A stretch of DNA of 7,373 bases from Omnitrophica bacterium GWA2_52_8 (GTDB lineage: Bacteria > Omnitrophota > Omnitrophia > Omnitrophales > Aquincolibacteriaceae), in the NCBI GenBank assembly GCA_001804025.1, contig MHFC01000047.1:1-7373 (forward strand). The letters run 5' to 3'. Of the stretch, positions 1-6,084 are shown in pieces. Each line of letters begins with the position of its first letter. Within the stretch, counting starts at the first letter, position 1. The notes below the pieces were generated by a model that did no database searches, was not told the origin of the DNA, and saw only the letters and a list, made by a program, of their open reading frames with translations. A program made the position numbers and the translations under genes.

Positions 1-91
1 CCGCAACAACCGCCGTCAGCGGCACCACAAAAATCAGCAAGTCCGCCAGCACAATCGTCGTCGCCCATAAAATTCTTTCGGTTAGTTTCAT
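1..91 (-). CDS. Small membrane protein, N-terminal 30 codons only (cut by window edge)
   Basis: The ATG at 89-91 (minus) is preceded by a strong AAGGAGGG ribosome-binding site about 5 bases upstream. The visible 30 residues begin MKLTERILWATTIVLADLLI and continue as an almost uninterrupted hydrophobic stretch, so residues about 7-30 form a membrane helix. The gene runs off the left edge and its full length is unknown. It starts 42 bp after the stop of the FeoB-associated peptide on the same strand, so it is probably the last or a late gene of the feo operon. I do not recognise the family. A link to iron transport is inferred from position only. Confidence 0.6.
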   Translation of the reverse strand, partial: MKLTERILWATTIVLADLLIFVVPLTAVVA

Positions 92-117
92 ACGCCCTCC
101 TTCTATCAAGGCCCCCC

Positions 118-132
118 AGCGGCTGATCCGCT
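118..132. other. Small hairpin between two feo-operon genes
   Basis: AGCGG (118-122) and CCGCT (128-132) form a perfect 5-bp inverted repeat with a 5-base loop. It lies in the 42-bp gap after the Cys-rich peptide gene. On the minus strand, the direction of the genes, no U-tract follows, so it is not a clear terminator there. On the plus strand it is followed by TTTTATT, but no plus-strand gene ends here. It may be an mRNA-end or processing element, or chance. Confidence 0.3.
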
Positions 133-133
133 T

Positions 134-274
134 TTATTCGGGCTTTTCAGGCTTCTCGGAACAACCATTTTTACAGCAGCCTTTTTTTTTGGACCTTTTC
201 ACAAACACCCGGAACAGTAAATATCCGGCAGCCAACGCCACGGCTAAAAATGCAATCCATTCGCTCGAGTCCAT
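134..274 (-). CDS. FeoB-associated Cys-rich membrane protein
   Basis: This 46-residue peptide is read from ATG at 272-274 to TAA at 134-136. Residues 5-25 are one hydrophobic transmembrane helix. A basic stretch follows (VKRSKKK), then a CCKNGC cluster (Cys33, Cys34, Cys38) and a short charged tail ending KPEKPE. A single helix plus a CCxxxC cluster in a peptide of about 50 residues directly after feoB is the pattern of the FeoB-associated Cys-rich family. It begins 1 bp after the feoB stop, so translation is probably coupled. Such peptides may play the accessory part that FeoC has in Enterobacteria, perhaps contacting FeoB or handling Fe(II) with the cysteines. That role is not established. 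Confidence 0.85.
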   Translation of the reverse strand: MDSSEWIAFLAVALAAGYLLFRVFVKRSKKKGCCKNGCSEKPEKPE

Positions 275-275
275 T

Positions 276-2279
276 TTATTCAACCCCCAACAGCCGGCCG
301 CCTTGATACGTCACAAAAGCCCCCGTCCAGGCTAGTGCCGTCATGTAAGTCAGCATAAACACCGGCCAGCCCCACCCGCCTGTTTCACGGCGTACGATCG
401 CGACCGTCGACATGCATTGACAGGCCAGCACAAAAAAAACCATGATCGCCAGCGCCACAAGCGGCGTGTAAACCGGTTTGCCCGTCACCGGGTCTCTTTC
501 CCTCTGAAGGGACGTTCTCAAATCCGCAGACGTTTCATTTGCTTCCCCGCCGACATTGTAAATAATGGCAAGCGTACTGACCAGCACTTCCCGCGCCGCG
601 AACGATGCCACCAGCCCCACGCCGATTTTCCAGTCAAACCCGAGCGGCCGGATTACAGGCTCTATCCACTGTCCCAGCCGGCCTGCGTAGCTTTTCTTCA
701 ATAAGGCCCCGGCCTCCTCGTGATCGATCTGCGTTAACCGGTCTTGCAGCTCGCCGGCAACCAGGCTCTGCGCAGCCTTTCCCCGAAGATGCTCATAGTG
801 TTTGATGACACTTTCATTTTTGGGATAGCTCACAAGAAACCAGAGGATGATCGATATGCAGAAAATAATACTACCCGCATTGAAAAGAAATTCCTTTCCC
901 CGGTCCCACATTGTGAGTATCACATTCGGCAGCCGCGGAATCCGGTACGGTGGCAGTTCCAGCAGGAACGGCGTCTTTTCCCCTTTTAAAAGGGTCTTCC
1001 GGAAAAAGGCCGCCATCGCTAGCCCCGTAAAAATACTCAGAAAATACATCGAAAGCAGCGTGAGCCCCTTAAGATCCAGAAATCCAAAAATGCGCACGGG
1101 AGGGATAAAAGCGCCGATCATCAGCGCGTAGACCGGCAAACGCGCGCTGCAGCTCATCAACGGCGCGACCAGAATTGTCGCAAGCCGGTCGTTTTTGTCC
1201 TGGATCGTACGCGTGGCCATAATGCCCGGGATCGCGCAGGCGAAGGAGCTCAAAAGCGGCAGGAAGGCCTTGCCGTTCAGCCCGACTTTTTTCATCACCC
1301 GGTCCAGCACAAACGCGGCGCGGGCCATGTAGCCGAAATCCTCGAACAGTGCGATAAAAAAGAAGAGCAGGAAAATTTGCGGCAGGAAAACAATCACATT
1401 GCCAACCCCGGCGATGACGCCGTCCACAACAAGACTTTCAAGTTGACCGTCGGGGAGCACGGCGGCCGCTATCGCGCCCAGCTTTTGGACACCCGACGCG
1501 ATCAGATCCATAAACGGGGCCGCCCACGAAAAAATCGATTGAAAAATCACAGTCATTACGGCGGCAAAGAGAATCCATCCCCACACAGGATGCGTCAATA
1601 CATCATCGATTTTGTCCGAAAGGACTTTGACCGGACGGGCGGGGTTCGTAACAATACATGCCGCAAGCCGGTCAATCAACGCATAGCGTTGGGCGATGGT
1701 AAGGTGCGCGATTTCAAGCCCGGCTTTGGACCGTGGCGGCTGAATCAAAGCGGCCTGGATCGCGGCCTTCAATTCCGGAACGCCGGTGCCGCGGTGGCCG
1801 ACCGTCGTCAAGCAGGCCATACCGAGATCTTCGCGGATTTTACCGAGATCGATGCGCTTGCCCGTCTTTTGAACTTCATCCCACATATTGAGGACAAGCA
1901 GCAGCGGAATGCCGGTTTCCAGCACCTGCAGCGCCAGATAAAGATTACGGTCAAAATTATTGGCATCGAGGATCAGCACGACAAGATCCGGTTTGCCCGT
2001 GCCGGGCTGCGCGCCTTTCAAAACATCACAGACAATTTCCTCGTCGAGCGATTTTGGTTTCAGGCTGTACGTGCCCGGAAGATCGAGAATATCAACAGCC
2101 TCTTCCCCGCTTTTAAGTTTGAGTTTCCCCAGCCTTTTTTCGACCGTCACGCCGGGATAATTCGCCGTCGTGTGCCGAAGTCCCGTCAGGGCGTTGAAAA
2201 GCGTCGTTTTTCCGACATTCGGATTCCCCAGCAGGGCGACGAGCTTTACTTTTTGTGTCATTGCTTCCGCCGCCGTCAT
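276..2279 (-). CDS. feoB: Ferrous iron transport protein B (FeoB)
   Basis: This is an inner-membrane Fe(II) transporter with a fused cytoplasmic GTPase. The G domain shows G1 GNPNVGKT at 18-25, a G2 region HTTANYPGVT at 36-45, G3 DLPG at 66-69 and G4 NMWD at 131-134. A helical linker runs to about 225. Membrane helices with the two gate regions fill about 231-480 and 550-660. Hallmarks are GYMARAAFVLDR (316-327), SSFACAIPGIMATRT (344-358) and APLMSCSARLPVY (372-384). Cys348, Cys377 and Cys622 occupy the positions of the three pore cysteines of E. coli FeoB; the usual Pro before the last is Gln here. At 667 aa it is shorter than the E. coli protein but within the family range. The start ATG overlaps the feoA stop (ATGA) and has AAGGAG 5 bases upstream, so it is preferred over the internal Met7. 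Confidence 0.97.
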   Translation of the reverse strand: MTAAEAMTQKVKLVALLGNPNVGKTTLFNALTGLRHTTANYPGVTVEKRLGKLKLKSGEEAVDILDLPGTYSLKPKSLDEEIVCDVLKGAQPGTGKPDLVVLILDANNFDRNLYLALQVLETGIPLLLVLNMWDEVQKTGKRIDLGKIREDLGMACLTTVGHRGTGVPELKAAIQAALIQPPRSKAGLEIAHLTIAQRYALIDRLAACIVTNPARPVKVLSDKIDDVLTHPVWGWILFAAVMTVIFQSIFSWAAPFMDLIASGVQKLGAIAAAVLPDGQLESLVVDGVIAGVGNVIVFLPQIFLLFFFIALFEDFGYMARAAFVLDRVMKKVGLNGKAFLPLLSSFACAIPGIMATRTIQDKNDRLATILVAPLMSCSARLPVYALMIGAFIPPVRIFGFLDLKGLTLLSMYFLSIFTGLAMAAFFRKTLLKGEKTPFLLELPPYRIPRLPNVILTMWDRGKEFLFNAGSIIFCISIILWFLVSYPKNESVIKHYEHLRGKAAQSLVAGELQDRLTQIDHEEAGALLKKSYAGRLGQWIEPVIRPLGFDWKIGVGLVASFAAREVLVSTLAIIYNVGGEANETSADLRTSLQRERDPVTGKPVYTPLVALAIMVFFVLACQCMSTVAIVRRETGGWGWPVFMLTYMTALAWTGAFVTYQGGRLLGVE

Positions 2280-2509
2280 GCCCGCTCCTTCAGGGCAACC
2301 AGAATCTGCTGCGCGTCTTTTTTGCGGATCGAAATACGGTAACCCCGCACGATGACTTCCATGGGATCGCCGAACGGCGCATAACGTTTTACCAGGATTT
2401 CGGTGCCCGGCACAATTCCGAGTTCCATCAGTCTTTCATAAAGGTCGTTTTCACCCTCATAACCCTGCACGACACCGGTTTGACTGGGTTTAAGTTGACT
2501 TAAGACCAT
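2276..2509 (-). CDS. feoA: Ferrous iron transport protein A (FeoA)
   Basis: This is a 77-residue cytoplasmic SH3-like (FeoA domain) protein that partners FeoB in Fe(II) uptake. The sequence shows the usual order: LSQLKPSQTGVVQGYEG near the N-terminus, then LYERLMELGIVPGTEILVKR (23-42), APFGDPMEVIVRGYRISIRK (44-63), and a C-terminal segment ending in KERA. Length and pattern match the free-standing FeoA family. The start ATG at 2507-2509 has an AAGGAG site 8 bases upstream. Its stop overlaps the feoB start by ATGA, so the two are translationally coupled. It is the first gene of the feo operon, and control most likely acts at the repeat-rich sequence about 270 bp upstream. Confidence 0.96.
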   Translation of the reverse strand: MVLSQLKPSQTGVVQGYEGENDLYERLMELGIVPGTEILVKRYAPFGDPMEVIVRGYRISIRKKDAQQILVALKERA

Positions 2510-2862
2510 GCCGTCTGCTCCTTCGCATCCCGCGCTAACTTGTGCCGAATTTCCGCCTCTACCAAGACCGGAGAACGCGTTCGGTCAAAAAACCGCAAAT
2601 CCCGTTCTTTTTAAACTAAGGATTCCCCGGGCCTTCTCGATGCACAGTCTTCTTTTTCCCGCTTTCCGGTCAACGGATGCGCTTCAGAATCTCTGGGGGG
2701 CGGAAGAGACTGGGAAATCGGACTTTGCAGCGGGACGAACGGTCCCCTGCGACAAGAAGGCCTCTAATTGAGATTAGATCTTAATTGGATTAAATCCTAA
2801 TCCAATTGCCGTCTTCCGTCAATCGGAAAGATGCCGGCAAAACCCGCGGAAAAAGCCTGTGA
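2510..2862. other. Gene-free feo upstream region and leader
   Basis: This 353-bp gap between the DUF4870 stop and feoA holds no convincing gene. On the minus strand the leader could fold into two clear hairpins. One at 2727-2750 has GCAG/CTGC then GGGAC/GTCCC, one bulged base and a 5-base loop. The other at 2572-2608 has outer AGAACG/CGTTCT and inner CGGT/ACCG. At 2814-2828, TTCCG/CGGAA forms a small hairpin behind the DUF4870 gene with no U-tract. None matches a riboswitch class I know. The AT-rich repeat region at 2765-2807 is listed separately. If the promoter proposed there is right, feoA has a leader of about 260 nt. Confidence 0.5.
2765..2807 (-). promoter_or_regulatory. Candidate feo promoter with overlapping operator repeats
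   Basis: AATTGGATTA (2783-2792) and TAATCCAATT (2798-2807) form a perfect 10-bp inverted repeat around AATCC. A third, imperfect copy in direct orientation, TAATTGAGATTA, lies at 2765-2776. On the minus strand TTGGAT (complement of 2800-2805) and TAAGAT (complement of 2778-2783) are separated by 16 bp and could be -35 and -10 boxes directed to feoA. The repeat would then cover the -35 box and spacer, a typical repressor position. The sequence fits neither the Fur nor the DtxR consensus well, so the regulator is unknown. Iron control is inferred from the downstream genes. Confidence 0.5.
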
Positions 2863-3201
2863 TTATGCGTTTTTTTCTGCCAAGTCCCCCGCAACCGGCA
2901 GTTTGATTTTTTCTCCCTGATACGCCTTGATCATGAGAAAAATCCACAACACAAGTTCCGCGAGATAAACGAGCGGAATCATCACCCATCCGATGACCGG
3001 AATGGCCATGAGGACGATCGGCATCACCGTCAGCACCCCAAAAACAACAATGGACTGAAACGCATGGAAACGGACGAACTTGTTTTCTTTCTCGACCAGA
3101 TAAAAAATGAGCCCTGTGATCCAGCCCGCCGCGTAGCATAAAAGCGCGGCGACATTGGCCTGCATTCCCGTTGACGATTTGCCCAAATCCTGATTGCTCA
3201 T
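2863..3201 (-). CDS. DUF4870 domain-containing membrane protein
   Basis: This 112-residue integral membrane protein belongs to the DUF4870 (Tic20-like) family, whose function is not known. Family hallmarks are ALLCYAAGWITGLIFYLVEK (19-38) followed by FVRFHAFQS (42-50), and the C-terminal IKAYQGEKIKLPVAGDLAEK (91-110). Three or four hydrophobic helices lie at about 17-36, 48-72 and 75-93. The ATG at 3199-3201 has AAGGAGG about 6-7 bases upstream, which fixes the start. It is divergent from the symporter gene across a short region containing an inverted repeat. It is separated from feoA by 353 bp and so is probably not part of the feo operon. Confidence 0.9.
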   Translation of the reverse strand: MSNQDLGKSSTGMQANVAALLCYAAGWITGLIFYLVEKENKFVRFHAFQSIVVFGVLTVMPIVLMAIPVIGWVMIPLVYLAELVLWIFLMIKAYQGEKIKLPVAGDLAEKNA

Positions 3202-3250
3202 CGAAAGCCTCCTTGATATGCGGGTCCGGCATTGATACAGCCGATTTGAT

Positions 3251-3268
3251 CACAACATAACTGTTGTG
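3251..3268. promoter_or_regulatory. Inverted repeat in the divergent intergenic region
   Basis: CACAACA (3251-3257) and TGTTGTG (3262-3268) form a perfect 7-bp inverted repeat with a 4-base spacer, between the divergent DUF4870 and symporter genes. A weak TTGATC (-35-like, 3247-3252) stands before it on the plus strand, so it would sit in a promoter spacer. No regulator gene is next to it. It may be an operator acting on one or both genes, but this rests on symmetry and place only. Confidence 0.35.
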
Positions 3269-3369
3269 TGATTCTACTCCCGGCGCGTTTTTTATTCAAC
3301 GGCCGGTTTGCCCTCGACACAATTCTCTCTTGCCCCTTTTTTCGCGATATCATAAACTCTCTCCCCGGT

Positions 3370-4791
3370 ATGATCTCCTCGCAAATAGGGCTGCTTGCCT
3401 CGATATTTATTTACATGTTTTTCATGCTCGGTGTTGGTTTCTGGGCCTCGACAAAAATCAGCGAGACAAAAGACTACATCATCGCAGGCGGCAAGCTGGG
3501 CGTGTGGCTCAGTTTCGGGACCATTTTCGCGACCTGGTTCGGCGCCGAAACCTGCATGGGCTCTTCGCGGACGGCCTATGAACAGGGTTTTCCGGGAGTC
3601 ATCGCTGATCCGTTCGGTGCGGGACTCTGTTTAATCCTTGCCGGACTGTTTTTCGTCAAAATTTTCCACCGGCTGAAGATCGAGACCGTCATTGATTTTT
3701 TTGAAATGCGGTACGGAAGAAAAGTCGCTTTGGTCCTGAGCTTTCTGTACATTCCGGTTTATCTCGGCTGGATCGGCGGGCAATTGCTGGCCTTCGGACT
3801 CATCTTGAACGCGCTGACGGGGCTTCCGGTCATGCTTTCCATTATAATTTCAACGGCCGTGGTACTGCTTTATACCTATTGGGGCGGCATGTGGGCTGAC
3901 GCGGTCACCGATTTGTTTCAGATGTTTTTTATTGTGCTCGGTTTGCTGGTTTTATTTCCGATTGTCATGAAAGACGCGGGCGGCCTTGCGGGCCTTAAAG
4001 CGGCCGTTCCGGAGGAATTTTTTCACTTCAGGCCGCACAGCACTTCAGCCACGGACTGGCTGAATTACGCCCAGGCCTGGATGATTGTGGGCCTCGGATC
4101 ACTGCCTGCCCAGGACCTGATTCAAAGGATGCTTTCGCCCAAAAGCGAAACGATCGCAAAATGGTGTACTCTTTCAGCCGGGCTGTTTTATATCGTGATC
4201 GGCCTGGTCCCTGTTTTGCTCGGAATCGCAGGCCGCGTAGTGCTTCCCGGAAACAACGGTGATTCGATTTTGATCCATCTTGCCTCAAAATATCTTTCGC
4301 TGCCGCTCATGACGCTTTTAATCGGGGCCCTGCTCTCGGCCATCATGAGTTCCGCGGACAGCGCCCTGATCGCGCCTGCCGGAATCATCGGACACAATAT
4401 CGTTTCCTTTATCAATCCCAAGGCTCCGGAGCATTTAAAACTGCAAGTCTGCAAATGGAGCATTCCGGCCGTCGGCATCCTGTCGTTGATGATGGCCCTC
4501 TATTTTCAGAACGTTTATGAGCTTTGTACGAATGCGTGGGGAATTCTGCTTGTGGGGGTTGCCGCACCGCTTATCTTCGGCATTTACTGGAAAAAAGCAA
4601 ATGCCGCCGGCGCCTGGGCGGGCGTGCTCGGCGGAACAGGCGCATGGACACTATTGTCGCTTGTGCTGCCCGAAGATGCGCCATGTCAATTATACGGATT
4701 CCTCGTTTCCTGCGTCTCGCTGATCATTTTCAGCCTCCTCACGAGAGCGCATGGTTCTCCCGCCCCATCTGCGGGTTTCAACTCCCGGTAA
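3370..4791 (+). CDS. Sodium:solute symporter family (SSS, TC 2.A.21) transporter
   Basis: This is a 473-residue inner-membrane transporter expected to couple Na+ entry to solute uptake; the solute cannot be told from sequence. The hydrophobic profile suggests about 12-13 helices. Family signatures are DYIIAGGKLGVW (35-46), TYWGGMWADAVTDLFQ (169-184), GSLPAQDLIQRMLSPKS (243-259) and LLSAIMSSADSAL (321-333), whose serines correspond to the conserved Na2 sodium site. The frame stays open upstream to a GTG at 3268 (507 aa). ATG 3370 is preferred because the family normally begins just before the first helix, which here starts at residue 5. Neither start has a good ribosome-binding site. It is the only confident plus-strand gene and converges on the doxX pseudogene 38 bp away. 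Confidence 0.92.
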   Translation: MISSQIGLLASIFIYMFFMLGVGFWASTKISETKDYIIAGGKLGVWLSFGTIFATWFGAETCMGSSRTAYEQGFPGVIADPFGAGLCLILAGLFFVKIFHRLKIETVIDFFEMRYGRKVALVLSFLYIPVYLGWIGGQLLAFGLILNALTGLPVMLSIIISTAVVLLYTYWGGMWADAVTDLFQMFFIVLGLLVLFPIVMKDAGGLAGLKAAVPEEFFHFRPHSTSATDWLNYAQAWMIVGLGSLPAQDLIQRMLSPKSETIAKWCTLSAGLFYIVIGLVPVLLGIAGRVVLPGNNGDSILIHLASKYLSLPLMTLLIGALLSAIMSSADSALIAPAGIIGHNIVSFINPKAPEHLKLQVCKWSIPAVGILSLMMALYFQNVYELCTNAWGILLVGVAAPLIFGIYWKKANAAGAWAGVLGGTGAWTLLSLVLPEDAPCQLYGFLVSCVSLIIFSLLTRAHGSPAPSAGFNSR

Positions 4792-4829
4792 TTTTTCGCC
4801 GCAAAAAACCGGTTTTCAAAGGCGCCTCC

Positions 4830-5213
4830 TCAGGCTTTATCGATCCCCCATTTGACCGAACCCCTGCAGGCGATCAAAAGAAAAACAAGACAGTAAAGAG
4901 CCGCCAGTTCGCCGTGCTTCACTGCCGGAAAAATTTGAGAGCCGCCCTGAAATTTCCAGTGGAACTGGAAATAGGCCACAGCCATCGTGCCGCTTGAAAG
5001 AAAGGCCGCCCAGCGCGTTTACAATCCCAGCATCACCGCCGCACCGCAGAGAAGTTCGATGATCCCGCCGAACCAGATCTGGGACCCGACTGGCGCCTGA
5101 TGATCCGTAAGCACACCGAAGATTTGTTGTACCCCGTGGGACGAAAACATAAAACCGGTCATAATCCGCATCAGGGCATAAGCGTCATCCGAAAATTTTT
5201 CGAGCTGTTTCAT
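4830..5213 (-). pseudogene. DoxX family membrane protein interrupted by an in-frame TAA
   Basis: ATG at 5211-5213 has AGGAGA about 6 bases upstream and opens a DoxX-like frame with SSHGVQQIFG and FGGIIELLCGAAVMLGL. It stops at TAA (5019-5021) after 64 residues. The same frame continues without any indel for 62 more residues to TGA at 4830-4832. The second part begins TRWAAFLSSGTMAVAYFQFH and includes FPAVKHGELAALYCLVFLLIA, the usual C-terminal half of DoxX. The joined 127 codons equal the normal family length and contain about four helices. DoxX-type proteins are small membrane proteins, some linked to thiol or redox stress. The product here is probably truncated and inactive. A base error in the read, or read-through, are the alternatives. 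Confidence 0.85.
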
Positions 5214-5287
5214 GCCTGTCTCCTGTTTTAAATTCCGGAATGATTTCTGAAAGCAACAATCGTTAAATTACCGAAGAACTCCTGGAA

Positions 5288-5296
5288 ATTCTAGCA
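5288..5296 (-). promoter_or_regulatory. Candidate extended -10 promoter for the doxX gene
   Basis: On the minus strand the sequence TGCTAGAAT is an extended -10 element, with 5 of 6 matches to TATAAT plus the TGn motif. It lies about 75 bases upstream of the doxX start and just past the terminator of the preceding gene. I see no good -35 box at 17 bp, which extended -10 promoters can tolerate. Confidence 0.35.
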
Positions 5297-5339
5297 AATA
5301 GCCCGGTATGGGGGAAAAAACAATTGCGGGTGCGGATTG

Positions 5340-5371
5340 AAAAAAGACCGGATACGAAAGCCATCTTCCGG
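5340..5371 (-). terminator. Rho-independent terminator after the 106-residue gene
   Basis: On the minus strand CCGGA (complement of 5367-5371) pairs with TCCGG (complement of 5348-5352) around a 14-base loop. After one C follows a run of six T residues (complement of 5340-5345). It sits about 20 bp behind the stop of the gene at 5392-5712. The stem is short, but position and U-tract fit an intrinsic terminator that separates this gene group from doxX. Confidence 0.6.
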
Positions 5372-5391
5372 CAGCAAATAAATATCCTCAT

Positions 5392-5712
5392 TTACTGCGT
5401 CAGATTTCTTTCTTCAAGTGCGTGTTCTTCAATATGAATCCCGGCCTCTTGCAGGACCGCTTTTACATGCCCGCGGCAGTCGTACAAATGCATCAGCAGG
5501 CCCGGATCATCAGGCACAAGCTTGGGCAGGTCATTAACCGCGACATCCAGCAACGCGATGCTGGCGAGGGAACCCCGCTCCAGTGCGCTTGCCATTTCAT
5601 CCATTAATTTCTGAGTTGATAGGCCATCGACAAACCTCCGGCGCGCAATCGCTGCGAGTTTGTCTTCCGGAATCATGCAATCGCACAGATACGGCTTCAT
5701 CCTCTCATCCAT
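5392..5712 (-). CDS. Hypothetical protein, 106 aa, family not recognised
   Basis: I do not recognise this protein. It is predicted cytoplasmic, with no signal peptide or membrane helix. It begins MDERMKPYLCDCMIPEDKLA, with a CDC pair (Cys10, Cys12) and one later cysteine (Cys79). The middle (residues 15-60) is mostly helix-forming and amphipathic, then a PKLVPDDPG turn and a C-terminal acidic segment with GIHIEEHALEERN. The cysteines could bind metal but are too few for a known zinc motif. ATG 5710-5712 has an AGAGGTGG site about 7 bases upstream. Weak CTGAAA and TATTCT boxes 17 bp apart, upstream on the same strand, could give it its own promoter. A terminator follows the gene. Confidence 0.75.
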   Translation of the reverse strand: MDERMKPYLCDCMIPEDKLAAIARRRFVDGLSTQKLMDEMASALERGSLASIALLDVAVNDLPKLVPDDPGLLMHLYDCRGHVKAVLQEAGIHIEEHALEERNLTQ

Positions 5713-5850
5713 AATTCAACCACCTCTTTAACGGCAGAATAGGAATGATAAAAAAGCCTTTCAGTGAGATGGGGCACAGAGAAAAACAGACGGCCGACGA
5801 CCAATCCAAAGCACACCGTACCGGCTGCGGCTTAAAACATGCGGGTCTTC

Positions 5851-6015
5851 TTAACCGCGGCTGTCTTTTTTCTTCGAGAAACATTCCTTACAATAAACAG
5901 GCCGGTCACCGCTCGGCTTAAAAGGAACTTCGCAGGGTTTTTTGCACGCTGCGCAGGTTGCCTTAAACATCTCGCGGGAACTGTTCCCAAAACCATCTCG
6001 TTGCGGATATGACAT
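5851..6015 (-). CDS. CxxC-x17-CxxC zinc-ribbon peptide
   Basis: This is a 54-residue peptide from ATG 6013-6015 to TAA 5851-5853, with AAGGAGG 4-5 bases upstream of the start. The core reads CAACKKPCEVPFKP, then SGDRPVYCKECF. Cys21/Cys24 and Cys42/Cys45 are separated by exactly 17 residues, which is the definition of the CxxC-x17-CxxC domain. The intervening Cys28 and the VPFKP...RPVYC residues are also typical of it. It should bind one Zn(II). The tail KKKDSRG is basic, so nucleic-acid contact is possible, but no function is established for the family. It lies 69 bp after the CarD-like gene on the same strand and may be a distal member of the infA cluster. Confidence 0.88.
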   Translation of the reverse strand: MSYPQRDGFGNSSREMFKATCAACKKPCEVPFKPSGDRPVYCKECFSKKKDSRG

Positions 6016-6084
6016 ATTGCCTCCTTGTTAATTAACTTTCATTGGATTGGAATTCACTAGAGTTAAGGTTGCGGAACCGGTTTT

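Noticed and set aside
1377..2342. Long plus-strand open frame antisense to feoB and feoA (321 codons)
   Set aside because: It lies opposite the well-conserved feoB GTPase and gate coding sequence, has an arginine-rich composition without any recognisable domain, and is a codon-bias shadow.
2508..2771. Plus-strand 87-codon frame in the feo upstream region
   Set aside because: No ribosome-binding site or motif, and it is antisense to the likely feoA leader.
2819..3253. Minus-strand frame of 144 codons overlapping the DUF4870 gene
   Set aside because: The other minus frame has the full DUF4870 signature and a strong ribosome-binding site. This one has no family features.
4805..4835. AAAACCGGTTTT palindrome and a GCCT/AGGC stem between the symporter and doxX as a bidirectional terminator
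   Set aside because: The palindrome has no loop and the second stem is only 4 bp with a weak T-run, so it is too weak to call.
6041..6048. ATTGGATT upstream of the zinc-ribbon gene, shared with the feo inverted repeat
   Set aside because: An 8-base match without the palindrome or spacing is likely by chance.
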